A stretch of 64,000 bases of DNA from Rapana venosa (GCA_028751875.1 CM054154.1:54647470-54711469), one strand, 5' to 3'. Numbered from the stretch's first letter, positions 23,583 to 35,610 are shown. The notes: generated by a model from the letters alone, not told the origin. Numbers and translations are program-made.

Positions 23583-23692
23583 ATATGAGCTGCCTATTCT
23601 CCACTAATATGAGCTGCCTATTCTCCACACTGCACTATAAGGAGCTGCCTATTCTCCACACTGCACTATAAAGAGCTGGTTATTCTTCACAT
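23583..23692. repeat. Minisatellite ending at the assembly gap
   Basis: About four copies of a unit beginning GAGCTGCCTATTCTCCAC. The first is about 24 bp; the following ones are about 31-34 bp and include ACTGCACTATAA. The array stops at the N run, so the gap is probably caused by this tandem repeat. Confidence 0.85.
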
Positions 23693-24192
23693 NNNNNNNN
23701 NNNNNNNNNNNNNNNNNNNNNNNNNNNNNNNNNNNNNNNNNNNNNNNNNNNNNNNNNNNNNNNNNNNNNNNNNNNNNNNNNNNNNNNNNNNNNNNNNNNN
23801 NNNNNNNNNNNNNNNNNNNNNNNNNNNNNNNNNNNNNNNNNNNNNNNNNNNNNNNNNNNNNNNNNNNNNNNNNNNNNNNNNNNNNNNNNNNNNNNNNNNN
23901 NNNNNNNNNNNNNNNNNNNNNNNNNNNNNNNNNNNNNNNNNNNNNNNNNNNNNNNNNNNNNNNNNNNNNNNNNNNNNNNNNNNNNNNNNNNNNNNNNNNN
24001 NNNNNNNNNNNNNNNNNNNNNNNNNNNNNNNNNNNNNNNNNNNNNNNNNNNNNNNNNNNNNNNNNNNNNNNNNNNNNNNNNNNNNNNNNNNNNNNNNNNN
24101 NNNNNNNNNNNNNNNNNNNNNNNNNNNNNNNNNNNNNNNNNNNNNNNNNNNNNNNNNNNNNNNNNNNNNNNNNNNNNNNNNNNNNNNNNNNN
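23693..24192. other. Assembly gap of 500 N
   Basis: Exactly 500 N, a conventional placeholder length, so the real distance is unknown. Sequence before it is clean and sequence after it is distorted, so the two sides probably come from different contigs. Frames that cross it are meaningless. Confidence 0.99.
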
Positions 24193-25204
24193 AATGATGG
24201 CCCATTATAAAAATATAAAACATTTGGAAATTTGGACAAAAAAAATTTTAAAATTTTGGTTTATCATAAAAGTCCCTTTGGGCCCTTATTTTCAAAAAAT
24301 TGCTTGAGTTTGAATGTTCCCCCTAAAAGCTTGATTTTAAAAAGTTTAAAAAAATGTTTTATAAAAATTTTATGCGGGGCCACTACGTAAGCGGGTTGTT
24401 TTTCCCCTAAATTTTTCTTCTTTAAACTTTTTGATGCACGTTTTTGCCCTATACTCTGAAATGCGCTGAGGTGGGGGGTGTGAAGGAATTTTAATCAGAT
24501 TGAAAAAGTCCATTTCTTGCTGAAAACCCTTTTTTAAAGGGTTAGATACCACCCCAAAAACTACAGGGTGTTTTGGGAGAATTAGGCCGTTACCCCTTCT
24601 CGCGCTGTCAGGGTCGGGAAGTTTTTCCTACGGTTTACGTCTGTCCCTCCTTACCTACCCAGAAAATGCTGGGCCTGGCTTACCATATTTTAAAATTTTT
24701 GTTAGATGAAAAGGGTCATATAAATTTGGAAAAAGGGCCCCAATCGGGAAATCTTTTTTGTCCTTGGATTTGGCTATGTGTGGCTTTTTCAAGGAATGGA
24801 ATTTTCATAAGGGTTTTTTTTTTTCGTAAAATTCAAGAAAAGGGAATGTTTCGATTGTTCAGAAAAACCAATGGTTTGAAAAAATAACCATAGCCCCTCG
24901 CTATTTTCTGTATATTTCCCTTTTCAAAAGTTTATTGGGAACCGGGAAAAGGTAAAATGGACTTAATCACTTCCGGTATATAGGTACTATTTTCTTTCGA
25001 TTCAGACTGGGAGTAGGAGGAGCCCCATAACCTTTTAAGGTCGTAGGGGAGGAGGCGTCAGACCCCTCCCCTTCCCTCTGGGGCCCCGCATATTGAGGGG
25101 GCCCCCAAAATCTCTCTCCCTCGCTGCTTTCCCCTTCCCTGACCAAAAGGGGGGCAGGTCCCCTTTTACGTGGGTAAAAGGGGAAAAAAACTGTACTAAA
25201 CCCA
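24193..25204. other. Distorted region, no gene seen
   Basis: About 1 kb of run-inflated sequence. No frame with a known motif on either strand. Confidence 0.55.
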
Positions 25205-25300
25205 AAGGCGCCCCAAACGGTCACCCATCCAAGGTAAACCCCGCTCGACACTGCTTAACTTGGCTGGGGGAAAGCGAGTGCTCCGGAACCCCGGAGCTAC
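25205..25300 (-). pseudogene. 5S rRNA-like sequence (5S pseudogene or 5S-derived SINE)
   Basis: On the minus strand, reading from about 25290 down to 25210, there are strings characteristic of animal 5S rRNA in the right order and spacing: CCAAGTTAAGCAGTGTCGAG (the A-box region of the internal promoter) and then CTTGGATGGGTGACCG (the C-box region). About 20 bases separate them. The 5' third of 5S rRNA is not convincing, and bases around it are distorted. This would fit either a decayed 5S gene copy or the head of a 5S-derived SINE (SINE3 class). Such heads drive RNA polymerase III transcription in intact copies. No array of further copies is visible. Confidence 0.6.
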
Positions 25301-25849
25301 TGGGGGTAAACGAATTAAAAAGCCAAAAAAAAAATTTTTTTTTTTAAAAACACCAGAAATTGGGTTTCCTGGGTTGTCCAAAATTTTAAAACGTGCTCCT
25401 GAAGTTTAAATCCACTTCCCTTTTTTTTATGCCCCGGCATACACTGAATAGCGGAAAACTTAAACAAGCAAGATTAAAACTAGGGAAATTTCAGAAACAA
25501 AGGGGGTTTTCTTTTATTTGGGGTCACAGGTACCTGAGCAAGGTTTTTTTTTTTTAATTGGGAAAGTTTATATTCTATGCCCCTTTAAAAAAAAGAAAAA
25601 CACAACCCCTCTAGCAGCTTTAAAACATCTTTCAATTGTGTTTTTTGGGTTTCCACATAAAATTTTGCTTTTTTCAGCAAGGCCCCAAAGGGCCTGTCTG
25701 TCTGTCTTTTGTATGTATGTATGTCTACATCTGTCTGTTGTTTGGAGTTTTGCTTTTGTTTTTTTGGGGTTTTTTTTGTTGTTGTTGTTTTTTGTTTTTA
25801 CTTGTTTTCTTTTTTTTCTTTCTTTTTCTTAAGGAGCTAGTTATTTGAA
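25301..25849. other. Distorted sequence, no gene seen
   Basis: Run-inflated sequence with T-rich low complexity at 25740-25835. Phe-rich frames are translation of T runs. Confidence 0.5.
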
Positions 25850-25960
25850 AAGGTTTTGTGAACTTTATGAATTGTTGCAGTTCTTTGCATCTATCCATTC
25901 CCCCTTGTTTATGTACTCCCAAGTCTGAACAATAAAATAATTTGTCATTGTCATTGTCAT
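25850..25960 (+). repeat. Retroelement 3' end with (TTGTCA)n tail
   Basis: AATAAAATAATTTGTCATTG at 25931-25950 extends to a (TTGTCA)~3 tail ending at about 25960. This is the same termination as at 20101 and 36013. The body upstream is lost in distorted sequence. Confidence 0.6.
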
Positions 25961-28345
25961 TAATATTGACCTAGCAAAACTAAACAACCAATAGACCCAA
26001 GTTATTAACTCATTCAATCTTCACCAATTAGCTACATCACCCACAAGAGTCACATCAAATTCTAACACAATTATTGATCACATCTATACCCTAAAAACAT
26101 CATAGAAATGTGTGTCCCTGTACATAACTGTAGCGATCACTACCCAGTCTGTACCACATGGTCAAAAAAGGAACAAAAAATCCTAAACCTGGCCATAAAA
26201 CTATAACCTATCGTTCTTTTGCAAAATTTAATGAGCAGCTTTTCTTACTAGAGTTAAGCAGTTTCATGCTCTCAGAAACATTCAATATTACTGATCCAGA
26301 CCTGGCCATTGAGTTCTGGATAAAAGTTTTTACTGAAATCTATAACAAACATGCCCCATTAAAACCATAAGGATCAAACATGTCCGCAAACCACCTTGGT
26401 TTACAAAGGAACTAGAAGAAGCATGTTATCTTAGAGATTTCTTAAAAGAACATAAATTTTTTGATGAGGCAAAAAAAATTAAGAAATGCCATAAACTCAA
26501 AAATAACGGGGGAGTTAAAAGGAAATTTTTCAAGATCTACTTTATCCAATAAAATTCAAGTTTTGTATGGAAAGCAATCAATCAAATTTAACAAAATAAT
26601 CAATTGTCTTCCAAATATAACATAATTAAAGATATTCTACTGAAAGACTAAACAATCATTTATTAATATTTCTTCTAACATAATTAACAATGACAAATCG
26701 AAGTCCAATGATCTCAATGAACTAAAACATTCTGCCAAGAAAAGCGTATTCCCTCAAAACTCCACATACCATTCATATCTGTTTCTGAGGTCTACAATTA
26801 CCTGAGTCACCTAAACAATCAAGTAAGCATGGTCTTGATGGAATAGATGGGAGAATACTGAAACTATCGCTCCCGTTATTACAGACACTCTGACACATAT
26901 CTATAGCCTTTGTCTTCATAAGAACTATTTCCCCAACCTTCAAAACTGCTAAGGTGATTCCGATCCCCAAGTTGGAGGACACTTCTGATCCTTCAAATTA
27001 TAGGCCAATCTCTATTTTATTTACCTTTCAAACCCCTTTGGAAAAACATATGAATAAAAAACATAGTCCTTTCATATAGATATTAACAACTTACTTCACC
27101 CAAATCAGTCTGGATTTAGAAAAAATCACTCGTGCCATACGGCATTGACTAGTCTTGTAGACATTTGGCTGTCAAACATTAATGACAAAAATTTTTGTGG
27201 AGTATTATTTGTAGATTTCAAAAAAGCATTTGATACAATTGACCACAGACTTCTCATTAAAAAGCTAGACTTATATAATTCTCTACAATACTTTTGGGAA
27301 CTTCTTGCTTCTTATTTTTACAAACAGGCAAAATGTGTTTCAATAGCTACGTCCACATCCACACTAAAACCCATTCATTATGGAGTACCACAGGGATCCA
27401 TCTTAGGACCAATTCTCTTTTCATTATACATAAATGACCTTCCTCTCCATATCAAATCTAAATGCGAACCTTTTGCTGACGACATGAACTCTCTTGCAAA
27501 GACATTGCAAAATAGCACTGATGATCTTGTCAAATGGACTGAACTAAATCACATGTCTATACACCCCTAAAAAACAAAATGCATGCTTATCATCATCATC
27601 ATCATCAGACCTGTGACCTTTGCGGTCGTGGGGGAGACACGAAAGACAATGCTTATCACTACCAAACAAAAGCAACAAAATCTATCTCATAAATTTTCTC
27701 CAATCCATATTGAAAAGGAAACAATAGAACAAGCCTCTCACCACAAAGTTCTAGGAGTAACAATTGATGAAAATCTCAGCTGGTACCACCCACTATCCAT
27801 CTGTGCAAAGTAATGTCTCAAAGAGTTACCACTTGACTAAAATCAAACATTTTCTTGACTTTCATTAAGAAACTATTCTTTCAAGATTATATACAATCCT
27901 CAATAGATTATGCTTCAACCCTGTGGGATTTCTGCTAGTGAAAAAACCCACTATGAAAACCATTTTTTAAGTCTGTATAAACGTGATTTTAAAAAATGGT
28001 TCTTCTGAAGAAGACAACCTTACTAGAAGGGATTATCTCAGTTAAATATTCTTCCCTACACCAAAAACTAAGATTTAACAAGGCTCATGTGTTTAAGATA
28101 ATGGGCAGGAAAAATTTCCCTCATCCTTAAAAGACAAGTTTCCAATGAATCATTCCAGAAATACTGAAAAGCCATGTGTCCAATCCCAAGAATTTGATTT
28201 GTTCAAATCTAGCTTACTTTACTCAGGCCCTGTGCTGTGGAACTCCCCTTCCCGATCATTTAGACAACACCAATCATTAACAATCTTCAAAAGTCTTTTT
28301 ATCCACTTGATGCATCAAAAATAAAAAGCCACAATTGATCTGTTG
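25961..28345 (+). mobile_element. CR1/Jockey-like LINE, endonuclease C-terminus through RT
   Basis: Starts within the endonuclease (an INSPTRVTSNSNTIIDHIYT-like stretch at about 26010-26090, then a DHYPVC-like one). It then has the linker KPPWFTKELEEACYLRDFLK (26385-26445) and a YRPIS-like block (about 27000). The RT core follows: QSGFRKNHSCHTALT (27108-27150), FVDFKKAFDTIDH (motif A, 27211), GVPQGSILGPILFSLYINDL (motif B, 27382), FADDMNSL (motif C, 27472), HHKVLGVTIDENLSW (27742). It ends with the C-terminal GPVLWN...FKSLF signature (28230-28300). Many stops and frameshifts, mainly in 26.1-27.1 and 27.8-28.2 kb, mean it is inactive. The region 28346-28645 is AT-rich 3' UTR-like sequence running into (TC)n. 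A tiny second element is inserted at 27593-27648. Confidence 0.85.
27583..27658 (-). mobile_element. Tiny 5'-truncated LINE tail inserted in the RT frame, with 10-bp target duplication
   Basis: ATGCTTATCA occurs at 27583-27592 and again at 27649-27658. Between them are 56 bp that begin with (TCA)n and contain TGCGGTCGTGGGGGAGACA. The latter matches the 3' end of the minus-strand LINE at 13150-13195 (TGGCGGTCGTGGGGGGGACA next to CATCATCAT). So this is the last ~55 bp of such a LINE, in minus orientation with an (ATG)n tail. Insert plus one repeat copy is 66 bp, a multiple of three, so the host frame stays open through it (the run of Ile residues). Confidence 0.85.
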
Positions 28346-28645
28346 GAAACAAAGTAAATATATCCTCCCTTACATTATACCAAATTATCCTCTCTCTCTC
28401 TCCCCCTCCCCCCTCCCTCCCTCTTTTTTTCTCTGTATAAGTGTGAATGGTTTACTTGTATATAGCTATTGTGTTATTGAAAAATTACTTCTAGAAATGA
28501 TTTTTTCCACTATCCTACTTCTTTATAATGACTCTAGGACGATCTTAACATGTACAATGTTAAATCACAGTGAGTGCTAATGGTGATAGTTTTGATGAAT
28601 TGAAAACTGTATTAAATTTCATATGGATTTAAAATGTACTGTGTT

Positions 28646-28646
28646 T

Positions 28647-28705
<59 letters not shown>

Positions 28706-28745
28706 CTCTCTCTTCTCTTTCTCTCTCTCTCTCTCTTCTCTCTCT

Positions 28746-28776
<31 letters not shown>

Positions 28777-28781
28777 TCTCT

Positions 28782-28815
<34 letters not shown>
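28646..28815. repeat. Long (TC)n microsatellite
   Basis: About 170 bp of (TC)n with TTTC interruptions, between the end of the CR1/Jockey-like LINE and the start of the L1/Tx1-like element. Ser/Leu and Arg/Glu frames over it are repeat translation. Confidence 0.95.
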
Positions 28816-28817
<2 letters not shown>

Positions 28818-29431
28818 GGGGCTTGGCCCTGGGACCCTGAGTGGTTGACGTGTAAAATTGCCTGCACTTTTTTGCTGAATTATACCGTTTGAGCAAAAGT
28901 AGCCCATGCGATACTTTGCAGACTTGTACATAAGGTGTGTGTCAGTGAAATGTGAACAGTCAACCAAAAAGGTCAGTCGATTAGTCAAAATTGTATTTAC
29001 TAATCATATAAGAAAAGAAAGACCAAGTTTGTTTTCATTGGGACAACAATTCAAGCCCAGTGCTTTCCAGATATTGCTCAACATCAAAACTCACTTTGCA
29101 CGTGCCCAACTGGAGAAAACTCCAAAGTGCTGGTGTAGGTAAAGGGTTTTATTTTGTTTTGAAGTGTGAACTCTGTTGGAAGCAAAATACACAGGCATTT
29201 GAAAAGATTATCAAAAGTTCTTTTATACTAGCTCACATTTGCATAAAGTCTGTTGAAACTGAATGAGTGCCTACTTGTAAATTTGTTGGCAGCAAGTGTA
29301 CCACAGGCGCTGGAAATTTGTCTGAGAATAGTTACGCACCCCATCCAGCCAGTTTACTTGCAGATGATTGACTGGCGCCTGGCACAGATGCAGCAGGGCT
29401 TTCCCCTTCACTCTGCAGCAATGAAACAAAC
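28816..29431 (+). other. Probable 5' UTR of the L1/Tx1-like LINE
   Basis: Unique clean sequence between (TC)n and the first ORF1 Met at 29432. It starts GGGGCTTGGCCCTGGG right after the microsatellite. Short frames have no motif. Assignment as 5' UTR rests on position only. Confidence 0.45.
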
Positions 29432-30770
29432 ATGGATGAGAGATTCTGCTCCCTTGAGGACGGGTTTCTCAGTTTCTTCTCAAAGATTTCTCATCTGGAA
29501 GAAATGGTGACCCATTACAGTGATGAACTAAAAGAAATGAAAGAAGACAAAGACAGTATCATGGACGACTGGATCAATTTAGAGAGAAGACTTGAAGCCC
29601 AGAGCAGAACCTGAAAGCTTGCAGTGTCAAGATCATGAATGTGGAGGAACAGCAGGGGGGAGGATGAATATGCCACCACTCAGATGGTTGTTGACCTGCT
29701 GAAGCCCATAGCCAGTGCTTGGCTGGAGTGAAAAAGACATTGCCAGAGCTTTCGGATAGGGAGGCAGAGACCACGTTCAGTGCCCCTCGACCATCCTTGT
29801 CCAGTTCTATCGGTGGATGGACAAGATGGGGGGTGCTGGGTGATGGAGATTTGAGGGACAGCCTGAGGAGACGCGGTTTACGGGTGGCCTCTAAACTCAC
29901 CACACGACAAAAGGGACAGGGGTTGTTTTCCCACAGAGGGCAGGGGAAAATGCCTACATCCAAAATGGAAACCCTGCAGTCAGGGACAGAAAACCCAACT
30001 GCTTCACCCAGGTACAGACTGAATGGCACTACACCCCAAGGGGAAATAAAGGACATGTGGAGGACTGGCCACAACCACAGCCGGGCCCAGAGAAATAGAT
30101 GGTCCTGGAAGGACAGAAAGTCTGCGTTTTCAATGACCTATGGCAGGAAGGGTCTACGGAACCGAATGGCCACAACCAAGCAGGTTTGAAGTCAGCGAGG
30201 CCCCTGAAGACGAATGAATGGTCTGAAGACAGACGTTACAAGTTCAGTTCGTACAGATCACACCAGTGATCCCCAGAGAATCAGAAGAAAGGGAAGAAAA
30301 ATCAAAAAGCTACTCAGATGAAGAGAGGCACATGGCAGGTGGAACAAAAGATGGGATGACAGACCAAGAGACTGGGAGTCTATTCAATATCCAGAGTCAA
30401 GGAGAAACGTCCCCATCCCAGTGGTTTCCCGGTACCCAGTCTTACAGTAAAGCAACACGATATGGAAGGCTCTCACAACCTTACGCACGTCGGGACCACA
30501 GAAGGGTGGTCATGTTGAAAAACAACAGGGGGAAATCCAGTGCCTAAAGACGTCCTGCCAGATGTCCAGAAGGCAGGAACCCAGCGCAGGAAAACGGGAG
30601 AGAACCCTGTCAGACAGACTATCAGCCTTGCTGAGGCTGATGATCACAGTGACTTTGACCACCATGACAATGGCAGACTCCCCCTGATGGACAAGGATGA
30701 CAGGCACTCTGAGCTAGAAACACAATTGAGTGAAGATTTGTACATAGAACTTTGGGCAAACATCTGATTG
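29432..30770 (+). mobile_element. L1-ORF1p-like protein of L1/Tx1-like LINE (broken)
   Basis: ORF1 of L1-type LINEs encodes an RNA-binding chaperone with a coiled coil, an RRM and a C-terminal domain. Here residues 1-60 (29432-29611) form a heptad-like coiled coil (MDERFCSLEDGFLSFFSKIS, then many Glu/Lys) before an early stop. In other frames follow TTQMVVDLLKPIAS (29670), ARAFRIG-like sequence (about 29745), DLRDSLRRRGLRVASKLTTR (29850-29910) with a HRGQGK segment, and an NGN-like stretch. These are in the order expected for RRM and C-terminal domain. The last part (30266-30760) is a charged tail (SEEREEKSKSYSDEERHMAG). At least three frame breaks. ORF2 follows at 31.47 kb. Confidence 0.65.
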
Positions 30771-31470
30771 ACAAAAAGGAAAAAGGGGGGGGGTGAAAAA
30801 TGGGGACAGTGTATCGTGGATGACGTTTCAGGGGAAAAATAATGTTAGTGCTGGATATCAGAAGAGAGGAAGGGTTACTATGCTCTGTTGAGGCGCATGT
30901 TGAGGCTCATTTGAGGACTCTTAGGAATAATGACAAAGAGCAGGAAACGGTTGACGTAGTGAAACCTCAACAAAGTCAGAACAACAGAGTAAGGACATGG
31001 CAGTGACAATCATAAAAAAGACAAAAAATATTGATAGACAATTGATAGGACCTGACTGACTACCGACCAACCCAGAACAAAGCCAGTCATTAAGTTAATG
31101 GGAGTGTTAAAAAGGCACAAAAGACAAAAAAGACAAGGTCCTCTGTGCGAACACTACGTAAAACGTGCTATCTTTTAGTATGGATTATTAGTCATGAGGA
31201 GCTAAACCTTACAAGATCGTAGTCAAACAGATTGTTGACTCTTCAGAAAATTTACGACCCTTGAACAGCAATGATTTAGAAGCAGTCCATATGTTCGTTG
31301 AGCAGGAAGCAAATGGGATTCCTTGCACTAGCAAATGGGACTCAGCCAGGCCACAATACCTAAGAAGCAGTACATAAAAAAACAAGTGCATGATGTTGAC
31401 AGGACAAAAACTGTATGCAAGCAAAACAGTTCAGCAACTCAATCAGCTGGTTTTAAAAATAGTGAAAATA
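30771..31470 (+). other. Inter-ORF region of the L1/Tx1-like LINE
   Basis: About 700 bp between the ORF1 tail and the start of the endonuclease. Probably a degraded ORF2 N-terminal extension plus spacer. A 71-codon minus frame (31209-31424) is not supported. Nothing recognisable. Confidence 0.4.
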
Positions 31471-34400
31471 GTTTCAAGTCAAATTTCTAAACTACAATGT
31501 AAATGGCCCTCTTCCCGAGCTAGAAAATGACCACTTCGAAAATTTTCCCTTCTTTCTTTTGATTTTGTTATGCTTGACAGAAACTTTTCTTGCAAACAAC
31601 TTTGATTCTCCTATTTTCAATGATTATTTTTATCTATACCTCAAAGGCAAAAAAAATATCCGGAAAGGACGTTACTCAGGGGGTGTCATTGTCTTAATTA
31701 AGAAATGTTTTGCTAGTTTTGTGGAACAAATTTTCTTAGAAGCTGAAAATACTATAATTGTCAAAATGATAAAAAACTCTTTAATACAAGCAAGGAAATA
31801 TGCTTGTTTTTTCCCTATATTCCACCAAATGAATCCCCTTTTCTGGAAAATCATGAGGGTGTGCTTGGATAGAAATGTTAGAACAATGCCTATTTAAAAT
31901 CTATATGAAAAGAGGGATGACTTTTATATTCTATTAAATGGTGACTTAAATGCAAGAACTGCATCAAAAAATTACAGCTATATGGGTGATGATACTGATT
32001 TGACAGATACAACTGTTTCAGATGACAACAAATTCCCGCGGAAATCTCAAGATGGTGGGGTCAATCTTTTTGGTGAGCAGTTATTAGAACTATGTAATAT
32101 GTTTGATTTGCATTATTTGAATGGGCTCAGTGAACACAACTTTGATGACAGTTTTTACATATATTTCAGCTTCTGGAACAAGTACAGTGGACTATTTTAT
32201 TGTATCATATGATTTTGTTTCATTGTTAATGTTGTGTCCCTACTGTTGAAAGCTTAACTGAATCAGACCCTCTACAGTTGTTTTGGAATTAAAAGATTTT
32301 AAAAAAAGTTCAACGACAAGAAATGGAAGGTAGCTGAAGATAAAAGTTGGTTCATGAGAAAATTGTTGGAATGAAGAATATAAGAGTGATTATATTACAA
32401 TGATGCAAAGTAAAGATATCAAGGACAAACTGATTCTGGGGCCCCAGGTACTCTGGATAGAAATGTGGACCAAGCCTTAGAAAATTTTTTGTAACATGTC
32501 TGAAAACTTCTAGTCAGTGCATGTTAAGTCATTTCATACAAACAGGAAGAAAATCTGAATGGTTTGATAATGAATGTAAATTTGGGAAAAAAGGAAAGTA
32601 GGAAAAAGCTAAACTGTTTAGAAAGTCTAGAGCAGATGAGGATAGACTAGTATATATAGAAGCAGATAAAAGGTATAAACATTTACTGAGAGATAAAAGA
32701 CAGAGATTCAGAAAACAAAAAAACTGAAAACTCTGGCGAGAGAATGGATAACTTTTTCAGTTTTGGAACCAAAATAAGAAGTATGGGTTGTGGAGGAAAA
32801 AGAGAATTGATAAAAATATCAATATAGAAGAGTGGGTTTAACCATTTTTAAAAAACTATTTCAAAACAGTTATGGAGAAATAGAGCAGAGAGCTATTGAA
32901 ACTGACTTATCTGAGGAAACATTTATGTGTTTTAAAAAACCCATATCAGAAAAAGAAGTCGCTCATACCATTAGGAAACTCAAGAAAGGTAAAGCATGTG
33001 GGGATCCCATAATATTTCTGCAGAAATGCTACAGGTTGGTGGGGAAGAAGTATATTTTTTTTTTGACAAAAACTATTCAATACTATTTTTGACCAAGGTA
33101 TCTTTTCCAAAAATGGTCAAAAGCTATTTCATCCCAATATATAAAAAAGGGGAAACCTGAAGTGGCTGATAACTACAGAGGAATTTTCCCTATTAGCATT
33201 ATTTCAAAGTGTTACACAACTATTCTAAACAAAAGACTGTACACTGGCTAGAAGATAATGATTTACTTTCAGATTCTCAGCAGGGTTTCGCAAAAACCCC
33301 TCTACTGTCGATCATATTTTTACATTGTATGCCACAGTTCCGAAATATTTGAGTAAAAAGGGCAGAAAATTATATGTTGCATTTGTGGATTTTAGAAAAG
33401 CCTTCGACTCTGTTCGACATAACAAACTTTTAGATATGTATAGATGCTCAAGGTGTAAAAGGAAAATTCTTGCTTGTTTAAAAGATATGTATCAATCATT
33501 ATTGTCATGCATATGCATAATCATGAACTGTCAGATATGTTTGAATGTCCTATTGGTGTACGGCAAGGATGTGTTATGAGTCCAACTTATTTTCCATTTT
33601 TATTGAACAGATAGCACACAACATTAAAGAAAAAGGCAAACTGGAGCACTCTTATTACCAGATTATTTTGGAGTGTTTATATTGCTGTTTGTGATGATGT
33701 TGCGTTACTTTAACTACCCCTACGGGCCTTCAAACTACTTAATGTGTTGTACGATGTTGCCAAAACATGAGCTAAGTGTTACTCTGAAAAGACAAAAGTG
33801 ATAGTATTTGAAAAGGAGGGTACTTAGGTATACATGAAAAATGGTTCTACAATTCTAAGAAATTAGAGGTGGTTTTAAAAATTACTGTTATTTGGGGTTT
33901 AACTTTACCACGATGATAAGTGTTAAAAGGGGTACTTTCCACATTTAGCGCAAAGGGGAAAGGAAAGCAGTTCTTCAATTAAATAAGGTGTTTCAAAAAT
34001 ATAAAGAGATGACACCCAAAAGTATTCTTCAAAAATTTTTTACGCTAAAATTCGATCGAATTAAATTATATTCATCAGAAATTTTGGGGATTCCAGAGAC
34101 TAGAGCACGTAGAAAAAGTTCATTAAAAGGCATGTAAACGTTTTTTTGGACTCCCTGCAAGAGCACCAAACAAGATGGTTTACGGAGAGCTCGGAAGATA
34201 TCCCCTTTTACATTCATTCTTGTGTTAATTGCTTGAGATATGGCTAAAACTGCTACAGATGGATAGCAATGACTACCATAAAGCGTACACAAAGATTTGA
34301 ATTAGATAGATCTGGAAAAGATTGTTGGGTACAAGAGTTAGAGAAATTTTGTGTGAGAGGATTTAATATTGTGTGGGGTGCAATATGGTGTTGGGGATTT

Positions 34401-34835
34401 AAAAATGTTTTTGTGCATTTAAAAAAGAGACTAATTGATTTGTTTGTACAGGAGTGGGATGGAACCATTAGAGACCGTATGAGGTTGATTTATATCGAAC
34501 ATTTAAATCAGTTTTTGAAAAAGAAAAAAAATGTATGTGTATGGAGACATATTTTTTCCGTGTTGCTATCACCCAATTGAGATTGAATGTACTCCCGCTT
34601 AAGAATAATGTAAATCGATAAGTGAGGCAGCACAGGATAGGAACTGTCCATTTTGCAAAGACAAACTGAAAACGAGTTTCCATCTTATTTTTGACTGTTG
34701 TATCTATAAAGACTTTAGGGAAAAATTTCTAAAGAATCAGTAAAAGTTCTGTACAGTGCTTTTGAGAGCAAACAAATAGAAATCACAGACACAATTTGTC
34801 CGATTTGTTTCCATGCAGTTAAATAGGAGGCAAGT
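31471..34835 (+). mobile_element. ORF2 (endonuclease-reverse transcriptase) of L1/Tx1-like LINE, broken
   Basis: An apurinic-type endonuclease (nicks the target) is followed by reverse transcriptase. Endonuclease: NYNVNG (about 31492), LLCLTETFLANNFD (31565), GRYSGGVIVLIKK (31668), NGDLNART (31938). Linker: EWFDNECKFGKK (32558). RT: VAHTIRKLKKGKACGD (32960-33005), NYRGIFPISIIS (33170), VAFVDFRKAFDSVRHNKLL (motif A, 33378-33432), VRQGCVMSP (motif B, 33556), VCDDVALL at the YADD position (33687). Then YCYLGFNFTT (33885), FDRIKLYSSEILGI (34049), QEWDGTIRD (34450), and a zinc knuckle CPFC...HLIFDC (34650-34700). Stops and frameshifts throughout. Order and length (3.4 kb) fit a nearly full-length ORF2. 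Confidence 0.85.
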
Positions 34836-35110
34836 GCATTCTTTAAAATTTCTAAAGAAGATGAAGTAGTTTTTTTTTCTCTTTATATTTTAAAGCATTT
34901 GATTTGATTTTTTGAAAAGGTATTAGTTTCTTTGAGGTGTTTAATCTGCATGCTGCAAAGTGCGATTAATACTTTCATGACTGGGAAGATCGAAAATTGC
35001 CATTTCATGTTATACACATTAAATTTTTGTCCTAACATGTCGATGTATTGTGGCCAAAGGCTAAAGTACATTAAAATCTTTGAGTTTTTTGAGTTTCTCT
35101 CTCTCTCTCA
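34836..35110 (+). mobile_element. 3' UTR of the L1/Tx1-like LINE ending at (TC)n
   Basis: AT-rich 3' region ending with a small hairpin (TGGCC-AAA-GGCTA, 35051-35063), ACATTAAAATC and then (TC)~8 at 35093-35110. Hairpin and ending parallel the copy at 21.06 kb, where stem bases differ but pairing is kept. With (TC)n at 28646-28815 on the 5' side, the whole 6.3-kb element is bracketed by the same microsatellite. Confidence 0.6.
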
Positions 35111-35429
35111 GCTAACCCTCTCCTTTTATTGTTTGCTTATAGATTTAATCGTTGTGTTTACAATTAGTATCCCGTTGAATGCTTTATTCAGATTAAATAT
35201 TTCAGTTCTACTGCGTAAGTTGACTGTATTTGAGATTCATTGAATGTTTTATTTTGATATCTTGTTTTGAGCGTACCAATTATGTACAGCTAAATTTCCC
35301 AAAATTTCAGATGTCCTTATCTATGGGCTAAAAATGATATTCATAAATATTTGTGTTGGCATTGATGCATGGTGTGGGGTGGTGCGGCGCGCGGTGTGTG
35401 GGTTACGTACGTGTGTGTGTGTTTTGGGG

Positions 35430-35467
<38 letters not shown>

Positions 35468-35610
35468 GTGTGTGTGTTGTGTGTGTGTACGTATGCATGG
35501 AGATGCAAATTGCTTATACAATATTTGTTTCATGTAGTTTACTATTGCTGTTGCCTCCCATAAAAGCACAAAGAATTTTTGACGTTTCTTTCTGCTAGCC
35601 AAAATGAAAC
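35111..35610. repeat. Unassigned sequence with (GT)n
   Basis: About 250 bp of unassigned AT-rich sequence, then GT-rich repeat at 35372-35495. Val/Cys and His/Thr frames are repeat translation. Confidence 0.7.

Noticed and set aside
23583..23692. Possible CRISPR-like repeat array
   Set aside because: Units are directly tandem with no unique spacers; animal minisatellite next to a gap.
23649..24239. Open frames of 178 and 196 codons on the minus strand
   Set aside because: They consist almost entirely of the N gap.
28612..28988. Arg/Glu and Ser/Leu frames over 28.6-28.9 kb
   Set aside because: Translation of a 170-bp (TC)n microsatellite.
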